From the NCBI RefSeq assembly GCF_013874595.1, contig NZ_CP059431.1:2480001-2544000 (forward strand): 64,000 nt of DNA, given 5' to 3'. A program made the translations under genes and the position numbers. Within the stretch, counting starts at the first letter, position 1. Each line of letters begins with the position of its first letter. The notes beneath the pieces are model-generated. The model was not told the origin of the DNA. It worked only from the letters and a program-made list of their open reading frames with translations, and made no database searches. Positions 27,834-34,683 of the stretch are shown one piece after another. Source of the stretch: Flavobacterium sp. xlx-214 (GTDB taxonomy: Bacteria > Bacteroidota > Bacteroidia > Flavobacteriales > Flavobacteriaceae).

Positions 27834-27862
27834 CCATATCAATTTAAAACATCAAAACAACA

Positions 27863-28312
27863 ATGGATTACGAAATTAGAAAAGCAAGTTTAGAAGATTT
27901 AAACGAAACAGCCGAATTATTTAATCTTTACCGCATTTTTTATAGACAAGCATCGGATGTAGAAAAAGGCAAGCAATTCTTGAAAGAACGATTCTTAAAT
28001 AGCGAATCTGATATATTTTTAGTATTTTGGGAAAACAAAGCGGTTGGTTTCGTGCAACTTTACAAATTGTTTCATTACGCTAAATTAGAAAAGCAATTTT
28101 TATTAAGCGACTTGTTTGTACATCCCAATTACAGAGGCAAAGGATTATCGGTTGCGTTGATTGACCGAAGCAAAAAATGGTGCGAAGAAACGGGCGCTTG
28201 CGGATTGATGTTAGAAACCGAAAAAATGAACAATATTGGTAACCAATTATATCCTAGATGTGATTTTGAATACGACGGAGCACACAATTATTATCATTGG
28301 TGGAAAAAATAA
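27863..28312 (+). CDS. GNAT-family N-acetyltransferase
   Basis: 149 aa, single GNAT domain. It starts YEIRKASLEDLNETAELFNLYR, and the acetyl-CoA pyrophosphate loop is LSDLFVHPNYRGKGLSVALID (R/Q-x-x-G-x-G/A variant RGKGLS). The C-terminal NQLYPRCDFEYDGAHNYYHW is typical of small-molecule acetyltransferases of the Ard/SAT type. Its position opposite a MocR regulator, with shared operator-like repeats, suggests regulation by it. Substrate unknown. Confidence 0.88.
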   Translation: MDYEIRKASLEDLNETAELFNLYRIFYRQASDVEKGKQFLKERFLNSESDIFLVFWENKAVGFVQLYKLFHYAKLEKQFLLSDLFVHPNYRGKGLSVALIDRSKKWCEETGACGLMLETEKMNNIGNQLYPRCDFEYDGAHNYYHWWKK

Positions 28313-28387
28313 AGTTGAAAAAGAAATTGCTTTATGGTTGTTTTTATAAAATAAAACTGACGAATTGAAACAATTTCTTTCTTAAAA

Positions 28388-28458
28388 GGTCGGATGGCTG
28401 AGTGGTTAGGCAAAGGTGCGCAATACCTTTTACAGTGGTTCAAATCCATTTCCGACCT
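28388..28458 (+). tRNA. tRNA-Cys-like gene (anticodon GCA) with altered anticodon loop
   Basis: A complete cloverleaf is visible. Acceptor arms GGTCGGA / TCCGACC pair over 7 bp, with discriminator T, typical of tRNA-Cys. The D-arm is GCT-GAGTGGTTA-GGC, the anticodon stem AAGGT / ACCTT, and the T-arm AGTGG-TTCAAAT-CCATT with one G-T pair. The anticodon loop reads GCGCAAT, giving GCA at 34-36, but position 33 is C where U is almost universal, and 32/38 are G/T. The Cys tRNA loop is normally CTGCAAA. CCA is not encoded (TCAATT follows). It could be the working tRNA-Cys, a variant copy or a decaying one. Confidence 0.75.
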
Positions 28459-28480
28459 CAATTCTATAAAACAAATCTGA

Positions 28481-29212
28481 ATGAAGGATGATATTTTAAA
28501 CAATTTGAATGTTATTTTAGATCGAATTGAAAAAGCGTGTCTTAAAAGCAATCGAAATCCTAATGAAGTTAAATTGTTATTGGCAACCAAAACAGTTTCA
28601 GCCGAAAAAATAAAAGTAGTGTTACAAGCCAATCAAACATTAATTGCCGAAAACAAAGTTCAGGAATTAAAAGAAAAGTTCGACGATTTAAAAGATATTC
28701 CGCATATAAATCACTTCATCGGACATTTGCAAACCAACAAAATAAAAGATATTTTAAAATACGATGTATCCTGTATTCAATCAGTTGATCGATTAGATTT
28801 AGCCGAAAAACTACAACAAAGATTAACTTTAGAAAATAAAACAATCGAAGTTTTAATTCAGGTAAATACATCAAACGAAGAAAGTAAATTTGGCGCTAAA
28901 CCCGAAAATACAATTGAATTGATTCAACAAATAAAAAAACTTGATCGATTGAAAATAAAGGGTTTAATGACCATTGGACTTTTTAGTTCGGAAACCGAAA
29001 AAGTTCGAAAATGTTTCCAAATTCTAAAATCAATTCAACAAGAAATCATCAAACAAAATATTCCGAATGTTGAAATGAACGAACTTTCCATGGGAATGAG
29101 TGGTGATTTAGAAACTGCAATTGAAGAAGGTGCAACGATTGTTCGCGTTGGAACTGCCATTTTTGGGCAACGAATTTACCCGGATAATTATTATTGGAAT
29201 GAAAACAATTAA
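28481..29212 (+). CDS. yggS: YggS/PLPBP-family PLP-binding protein
   Basis: 243 aa, full length. The PLP lysine is K37 in [22 protein letters not shown] is AENKVQEL here; [14 protein letters not shown] and the C-terminal [28 protein letters not shown] complete the family pattern. These single-domain proteins keep PLP homeostasis. It starts 22 bp after the tRNA-like gene. A second yggS gene ends at position 155 of the window, so this organism carries at least two. Confidence 0.93.
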   Translation: MKDDILNNLNVILDRIEKACLKSNRNPNEVKLLLATKTVSAEKIKVVLQANQTLIAENKVQELKEKFDDLKDIPHINHFIGHLQTNKIKDILKYDVSCIQSVDRLDLAEKLQQRLTLENKTIEVLIQVNTSNEESKFGAKPENTIELIQQIKKLDRLKIKGLMTIGLFSSETEKVRKCFQILKSIQQEIIKQNIPNVEMNELSMGMSGDLETAIEEGATIVRVGTAIFGQRIYPDNYYWNENN

Positions 29213-29317
29213 TATTTTAAAAATATTTAGCACAAAATAAATCAACTTATACCATTTGATAGCCGATCTTTACACTAAGAAATGATAAAACACATCCACT
29301 TAAAAAATAAATTTAAA

Positions 29318-29863
29318 ATGAATTTCAGTATACAAACTATATTAGAAAATGAAAAAGTGATACTTTATCCTTTGGATGAAAATGATTTTGATGCATTGTA
29401 TCATGTAGCACGTGATCCTGAAATATGGAAACAACATCCAAATAAAAATCGTTGGGAAAAAGAAGTTTTTCAAAGCTTTTTTGAAGGCGCTTTTCAAAGT
29501 AAAGGTGCTTTTAAAATTGTAGATAAAAGTACTAATAATGTAATAGGTAGTACTCGTTTTTACGATTACAACCATCAAGAAAACAGTATACTTATAGGCT
29601 ATACTTTTTACGGAGTTGCCTATTGGGGTAAAGGAATTAATAAACAAGTAAAAGCCATAATGCTTGATTACATTTTTCAATTTGTTTCAAAAGTATACTT
29701 TCAGGTTGGTGCTGAGAATGTTCGTTCTCAAATAGCTATCTCTCGCCTAAAAGCAGAAAAAATTGCTGAGCAAGAAGTAGCTTACTTTAAAGAACAACCC
29801 AAATTAAATTTTGTTTATGAAATAAGTAAAGAAAATTGGAATGCTTATAAAAACAATAGGTAG
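29318..29863 (+). CDS. GNAT-family N-acetyltransferase (RimJ/RimL-like)
   Basis: 181 aa from the ATG at 29318 (MNFSIQTILENEKVILYPLDENDF); an in-frame ATG 36 bp upstream (29282) adds 12 basic residues and is less likely. The layout LYPLDENDFDALYHVARDPEIWKQHP, then IGSTRFYDYNHQENSILIGYTFYGVAYWGKGINKQVKAIMLDYIF fits the RimJ/RimL subfamily (Acetyltransf_3), which modify protein N-termini or small molecules. Substrate unknown. No operon partner is close on the plus strand. Confidence 0.85.
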   Translation: MNFSIQTILENEKVILYPLDENDFDALYHVARDPEIWKQHPNKNRWEKEVFQSFFEGAFQSKGAFKIVDKSTNNVIGSTRFYDYNHQENSILIGYTFYGVAYWGKGINKQVKAIMLDYIFQFVSKVYFQVGAENVRSQIAISRLKAEKIAEQEVAYFKEQPKLNFVYEISKENWNAYKNNR

Positions 29864-29872
29864 TTATTTTGG

Positions 29873-30478
29873 TTACCATTGTGCATCTTTAATGAGATAA
29901 CTGGTTGTATCCGCTACTGTTTGCCAAGGCGCCTGGCTAAATTTGTAATAGCGTTTCATACCAAAACCGGAGTCATCGGCTCTTTTAGAATGATCTTGTC
30001 TTCCCCAATAATATCCTACATCGTATTTTTTATTCTGATATTCTACAGTGCCATACATAATAAGATTTGATGAACCAGAAACACCGCCAATTGTAATAAC
30101 TGCTTTATGAAAAGTAATTACCGTTCCTGCAGGAAAAGTTTCTAAAAAAGTAATATCGCAAACATCACAAGGCTCACTTTTATCTATTCTAATTTGGTTT
30201 CTTCGTACTAAATCATCGTAATTGTAACTTGTAGTATCCGTTAATAAATAAGGAAATTTACTATTATCATAATTTGCTTTATCCTCTTTTACCAAAAAAG
30301 TTTCTGTTTTTAACTCTAGCGGCTTTCCAACCCACTCTACAAAGGGTTTTTCTTTACTAATATCGCTTGTTTTGGTTTTTACTGTTAGGTACAAAACAAG
30401 TATAAAAAGTAAAATTACAAGTATTACTATTGAAAATATAACCATTATAACTTTTAAAGGAGTCCATTTAATTTTCAT
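29873..30478 (-). CDS. membrane-anchored hypothetical protein
   Basis: About 201 aa from the internal ATG near 30478 (MKIKWTPLKVIM). One N-terminal transmembrane helix (about residues 9-31) anchors a beta-rich extracytoplasmic domain. It has a CDVC pair in SEPCDVCDITFLETFPAG and a C-terminal WGRQDHSKRADDSGFGMKRYYKFSQAPWQTV block. The family is not recognised. It converges on the GNAT gene with 9 bp between stops. Confidence 0.65.
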   Translation of the reverse strand: MKIKWTPLKVIMVIFSIVILVILLFILVLYLTVKTKTSDISKEKPFVEWVGKPLELKTETFLVKEDKANYDNSKFPYLLTDTTSYNYDDLVRRNQIRIDKSEPCDVCDITFLETFPAGTVITFHKAVITIGGVSGSSNLIMYGTVEYQNKKYDVGYYWGRQDHSKRADDSGFGMKRYYKFSQAPWQTVADTTSYLIKDAQW

Positions 30479-30499
30479 AAAACAACAATTAGCTAGCAT

Positions 30500-30909
30500 C
30501 TATAAAAAAGCATCTCCTTTTACTGCTAGCACTTTATATTGCTACTAAGCTATAAAAAATAGTTGATTCATTATCTTTTACAACTTTAAAACAATCGTTT
30601 GACCATAATTATTTTGAGCTATAATTTATCTATATTAATTTAGACCTATTTTAAATAAAAAAGTATGAGTACTAATAAAACATAGACCATACAAGCCGTA
30701 CTAACTATAACTAAAAAAGAATACAAAGTAAATTATTAAAAATCTTTACAGAAACTGATAGAAACATTATCAGTATAAATATTCAAATTACTTGAAATAC
30801 ACAAGAAATTTTGAAATATACTAAACAATATGTTTTTTATTTATTTTTTAAAAAGTGTAACAAGTATGGTTATTTTTAATATATTGCCGAAAATTTTTAA
30901 ACATTAATC
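30500..30909. other. gene-free AT-rich stretch
   Basis: No open frame of credible length or composition is seen on either strand. It holds the promoter regions of the flanking divergent genes. TAATTTAG (near 30634) resembles a -7 element, but no strong pair of elements is visible. No hairpin or repeat stands out. Confidence 0.6.
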
Positions 30910-31749
30910 ATGAAAAAAACTACTTTAATTGCATTATTTGCTTTTTTGACAACAAATTTATCTAATGCACAAATTATCGAATCTGAAAATTTTGAATCGA
31001 CAGCTTTGGATCAACTACCAACTAATTGGACTACTACTACAACTACAATTCAAACTTTTAAAGTTCCTCATTTTAAAGTTTCAAATATTCATAAAGGATG
31101 TAATGATACAAAATCGGTTATTTCGAATTTATATGCTAATAATCAGGATTTTTCTTTAACAACTCCAACTTACACAAATCTAACATCGTCTGAAATAAAA
31201 GTTAGTTACCAATTACGTGCTTTTATACATGGTACATCAACTCCTGTAAGTTCTAGTTTTGGAACAATTTCTTTATTTTATTCATTAGATAACGGAACAA
31301 ATTGGACAAGTTTAGGAACGGTTGATAATACAAACTTTACACCTCAAACTAACTGTCAAACTATTGAATACACTTTGCCAGCAAACAAGATTGTATCAAA
31401 TTCACAATTAAAATTTAAATGGAATGCACTTTATTCAGGAACTGGTGATTATGATTTATCTTTTGATAACTTTAAAGTTGAATATTCTAAAACAACTTCT
31501 ACTAAAGAACTTAATAAAAGTAAATTACAAGTTTATCCAAATCCAGTGGGTCAACAGTTAAGTATTGATTACGATCTAAATATTATTAAATTATCTGTTT
31601 TTGATTTGTCAGGAAGAAATGTTGGAGTTTATTCAAGTAACGAATCTATCAATTCAATTGATGTTTCAAGTTTAACTTCAGGAACTTATCTATTGCAGAT
31701 TGAGGCTGCTGATCATTCTGAATCAACAATTAAATTTGTAAAAAAATAA
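30910..31749 (+). CDS. T9SS type A-sorted secreted protein
   Basis: 279 aa. Signal peptide at residues 1-20 (ALFAFLTTNLSNAQ). The middle is a jelly-roll-like domain (ENFESTALDQLPTNWTTTTTT then ISLFYSLDNGTNWTSLGTV), resembling MAM or carbohydrate-binding modules. The C-terminal 75 residues are a type A sorting domain: LQVYPNPVGQQLSIDYDL, then VFDLSGRNVG, then LTSGTYLLQIEA and KFVKK. The protein should be exported by Sec and then the type IX system to the cell surface. It has no catalytic domain, so it may bind a substrate. Confidence 0.9.
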   Translation: MKKTTLIALFAFLTTNLSNAQIIESENFESTALDQLPTNWTTTTTTIQTFKVPHFKVSNIHKGCNDTKSVISNLYANNQDFSLTTPTYTNLTSSEIKVSYQLRAFIHGTSTPVSSSFGTISLFYSLDNGTNWTSLGTVDNTNFTPQTNCQTIEYTLPANKIVSNSQLKFKWNALYSGTGDYDLSFDNFKVEYSKTTSTKELNKSKLQVYPNPVGQQLSIDYDLNIIKLSVFDLSGRNVGVYSSNESINSIDVSSLTSGTYLLQIEAADHSESTIKFVKK

Positions 31750-31760
31750 CTTATAAATTA

Positions 31761-31796
31761 AAAGAGGTTATCCTTTTCGGACAACCTCTTTTTTTT
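31761..31796 (+). terminator. hairpin terminator of the T9SS protein gene
   Basis: AAAGAGGTTaTCC and GGAcAACCTCTTT pair over 13 positions with one mismatch, followed by a T-run. Confidence 0.8.
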
Positions 31797-31915
31797 AGCC
31801 TAGATTGAAGCTGTATCCTTTTATGTAGCGTAGTGAAATATAAGTTTAGCAGAAAGTTGGAAATAGCTTCAAATAAAAAAATCACTGATGTTTATGCTAA
31901 TAATCTCTAACTTTT

Positions 31916-31945
31916 AATTGTTGTTTGTAATTACAAACAACAATT
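31916..31945. repeat. perfect 30-bp palindrome followed by a T-run
   Basis: AATTGTTGTTTGTAA is immediately followed by its exact reverse complement, with six T's after it. As RNA it would form a hairpin with a minimal loop, terminator-like on the plus strand, but no plus-strand gene ends within 150 bp. It lies in the 355-bp gap between the T9SS gene and corA, which otherwise holds only AT-rich sequence. Confidence 0.75.
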
Positions 31946-32104
31946 TTTTCATTTTAGGAGCTAAAAAAGCTTTTTTATTTAAAACAACAAATTTATTAAA
32001 TATTCAAGTTAATTTTAAGCCTGTTATTGATTTCTTCTATTTTATTTACGCACAATGAAACTGTAACTTACAATTTAAATCTAAAAGCTGTCATGATTAA
32101 CCAA

Positions 32105-33013
32105 CTACCATTTTTTTCTTTTAAAATATATAAAAGTCACAATGACGATAAGTGCCATCACACCTAATGTTCCATAATAACCGTATGGATATTTAAGTTC
32201 AGGCATGTTGTCGAAATTCATCCCATAAACTCCTGCGATAAAGGTTAATGGAAGAAAATAAACCGAAAACATCGCTAAAAGCTTCATTACTTGATTCGCT
32301 TTTTGATCTGATAATGCCAAAAACATTGATATTAAGTTGGTTGTTTGCGCATTAAGATGGTCAAAATCTGCCAAAACATCTTTTTGTTTGTCGATTAAGT
32401 CCATCACTTCAACGTTTTCTAATTTTAAAGCATGAAATTTGTTAATCCATTCCGAGGAAATATTTAGGATTCTTGTGTTGAGTCCAGACATTCGCTTAAG
32501 CTTATAAAGACGTCTTATTTGGTTTGTTTTATTATTGTTTTTTAAGAAAATTTCGTTCTCTACATTGTCTAGAACCTCCATTAGATGCAGGCTTTCATCG
32601 TCATACGTTTTCATAACTTGTAACGCAAGTTTCAAAGCAAGTTGATCCGGAGTAATTGTTTCCTTTAATTTAGGTTGCTTTTTAATTTTTTCAATCACTT
32701 CATGAATGCTTTTACTTTTCATTCGATGGATTGTAATGATGAGATTTGGAAACACAAACATACTCAACTTGGTACTAACATCACTTATTGTATTAAATGT
32801 TTGTCGCTCCAAGTTGGTGTTTTCTCGCATCAAAAAGAATTTTACTCCGTCTACTTCCTCATATTTTGGTAAGTGATTAGGGTCTATAGTATCTTCCAAA
32901 AGAAGATTGTTAATATCATAACGACTATGTAGCATAGCGAGGTCATCTTTAGTTGCCATTTCAACATCTAACCATTCGCAATGCTCATTTTTTAATATGC
33001 TTTCAATTGCCAT
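32105..33013 (-). CDS. corA: CorA-family magnesium/cobalt transporter
   Basis: 302 aa. A large cytoplasmic N-terminal domain (CEWLDVEMATKDDLAML, then long helices around EIFLKNNNKTNQIRRLYKLKRMSGLNTRIL) precedes two C-terminal membrane helices. The first ends in YGMNFDNMPEL, with the GMN selectivity motif followed by MPEL. The C-terminus is the usual basic FKRKKW. It works as a pentameric channel for Mg2+ (and Co2+ or Ni2+) in the inner membrane. Monocistronic. Confidence 0.95.
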   Translation of the reverse strand: MAIESILKNEHCEWLDVEMATKDDLAMLHSRYDINNLLLEDTIDPNHLPKYEEVDGVKFFLMRENTNLERQTFNTISDVSTKLSMFVFPNLIITIHRMKSKSIHEVIEKIKKQPKLKETITPDQLALKLALQVMKTYDDESLHLMEVLDNVENEIFLKNNNKTNQIRRLYKLKRMSGLNTRILNISSEWINKFHALKLENVEVMDLIDKQKDVLADFDHLNAQTTNLISMFLALSDQKANQVMKLLAMFSVYFLPLTFIAGVYGMNFDNMPELKYPYGYYGTLGVMALIVIVTFIYFKRKKW

Positions 33014-33245
33014 AGAGGAAATCTAAATATTTTTTGGAATTATTTTTTATGCTAAAAACAAGGATTTCTAACAGTTTTAGACTATCTGTTTTTCTTATAA
33101 GTTGTAATATTTACAATAATCTATCTAACAGTTTGTTTCTCAAATCTCCTGCCTTCAAAACGTATAGTAAAACCTGAACATTCATATAATACTGAATGAC
33201 AAGTAAATATATAAAAACATCACTAATTACGAATATTTTAAAATA

Positions 33246-33965
33246 TTAATGTAAGTTGTCATTATTTTTGCAAAGCTCCGCTTGCCAATAGTTATACGTT
33301 TTGGTTTCGCCATTAGCTAACTTAATATCGTAAGAAGTTTTTACTACGTTTGAAATAGTAAAATCGACCGGATTTTTAAACAAGCCCCCCGCATAGGACA
33401 AGGTATGATATTCACCGTTTTCGCCACAAATATCAATATCTGTAGGAAAAGATTCTACCGTTTCTTCGTCTAAATCTTTGCCTATAAACGTTTTGTTTAA
33501 TTGATCTGCATTGGTTACAATAATTTTTGATTTAATACCCGATTTTAGAAATTCACTCATTACTTCGCGCGAAGTTTTATTCCAAAGTGGTTCTACAACT
33601 TCAATTCCCAGTGGATTTAGTTTTTGTTCTCGATACGTTTTAATATCAGACAAAAAAATATCGCCAAAAATAAAATGTGCTACATTTTGTTGTTTAAAAT
33701 GATGCACAGCTTTGCGCATTTTATCTTCGTAATTGGTTAACGCTTTATCAAACGGCACAACATAAAGTGGAATTCCAATGCTTTTAGCCTGATTTTCTAG
33801 TATTTCTAAAGGAATTTCGTGTACTGATGATTTTAATGTTTCTTCGTTTATAGTTGTTAATAACGAAACTACTTCGAACTCATTTTCTTGCAGAACTTTA
33901 TAAAGTGCCAAAGCAGAATCTTTACCTCCACTCCAATTAAAAACCGCTTTTTTTAGGTTGCTCAT
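33246..33965 (-). CDS. DUF71/Dph6-like PP-loop ATP pyrophosphatase
   Basis: 239 aa. The N-terminal PP-loop FNWSGGKDSALALYKVLQ is the adenylation site of the N-type ATP pyrophosphatase family. The rest fits DUF71 (diphthamide synthase Dph6-like; PF01902) with HFIFGDIFLSDIKTYREQ and GENGEYHTLSYAGGLF. In archaea and eukaryotes relatives amidate diphthine; bacteria lack diphthamide, so the bacterial substrate is unknown. It lies 15 bp downstream of an outer-membrane-type gene. Confidence 0.9.
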   Translation of the reverse strand: MSNLKKAVFNWSGGKDSALALYKVLQENEFEVVSLLTTINEETLKSSVHEIPLEILENQAKSIGIPLYVVPFDKALTNYEDKMRKAVHHFKQQNVAHFIFGDIFLSDIKTYREQKLNPLGIEVVEPLWNKTSREVMSEFLKSGIKSKIIVTNADQLNKTFIGKDLDEETVESFPTDIDICGENGEYHTLSYAGGLFKNPVDFTISNVVKTSYDIKLANGETKTYNYWQAELCKNNDNLH

Positions 33966-33980
33966 TTTACTCTTTAATAG

Positions 33981-34589
33981 CTAATTAATACACGAACCAA
34001 ATATAATTTTTGCCGTTACATACTGTCCTTTTAAATCTTCCAATACTTTATTCCTATCGTTGTAATTGGCTATATTGTACTGTAATCTAAATTGTAAAAA
34101 ATATTTATTACCCATTAAGTAACGAACATTTACACCTGGATTTACTAAAAAACTTCCTTTACTTACATCAATATCTGCATTAGGATTGTAAAAACCTACT
34201 TCTCCATACCCTACTCCTGTAATTGCTTCAAAAGAAAAACGATTGGTTTGATAAAACTCTCTACCATAATCAAATGTTATATTTACGCAACCATACGATT
34301 TTTTGTCATTGATAATTGTTTCGTTATAACGAACCGACAAAGGTTCTTTTGTCTTCAAAAAAATCAAGTCAAAACTAAAACCAAAAGCATTTTCATTTTT
34401 TTTTAAATCAGTAGTAAAGTTAAAAAACACAGATGTTTTTAAAGGATTTGTACTTTTTGTTGGAAACCACGTACCTGTACCTAGCCCAAAATAAAGGCCA
34501 TCTTTGTCGTACCACGCTTTTTCTTCTTGCGCATATAGATTTTTCATTTGAAAAAAAATCACACAAAATAATAGCACTTTATATTTCAT
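33981..34589 (-). CDS. outer membrane beta-barrel-like protein
   Basis: About 203 aa from the ATG at 34589, chosen because it starts a signal peptide (MKYKVLLFCVIFFQMKNLYAQ). A longer frame to 34643 has no such signal at its end. The mature part alternates short beta strands typical of an 8-10-stranded barrel (YFGLGTGTWFP, SVFFNFTTDLK, FGFSFDLIFL, YGCVNITFDYGREFY, YFLQFRLQYNIANY) and ends KIIFGSCIN. Family not recognised. Confidence 0.65.
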   Translation of the reverse strand: MKYKVLLFCVIFFQMKNLYAQEEKAWYDKDGLYFGLGTGTWFPTKSTNPLKTSVFFNFTTDLKKNENAFGFSFDLIFLKTKEPLSVRYNETIINDKKSYGCVNITFDYGREFYQTNRFSFEAITGVGYGEVGFYNPNADIDVSKGSFLVNPGVNVRYLMGNKYFLQFRLQYNIANYNDRNKVLEDLKGQYVTAKIIFGSCIN

Positions 34590-34644
34590 TGCATTTTGAC
34601 TTAAAAACATTGTTAAAATACTAAAACTGAAGAAAAAATGCAAT

Positions 34645-34676
34645 AAAAAAGAGAAGTTGTTTTAAAACTTCTCTTC
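34645..34676 (-). terminator. hairpin terminator of nrdJ
   Basis: AAGAGAAGTT and AACTTCTCTT pair over 10 bp, with a T-run on the minus strand, just after the nrdJ stop. Confidence 0.75.
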
Positions 34677-34683
34677 TTATTTT

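Noticed and set aside
28294..28632. 112-aa minus-strand open frame across the tRNA-like gene
   Set aside because: It is antisense to the tRNA cloverleaf and to the YggS start and shows no protein features.
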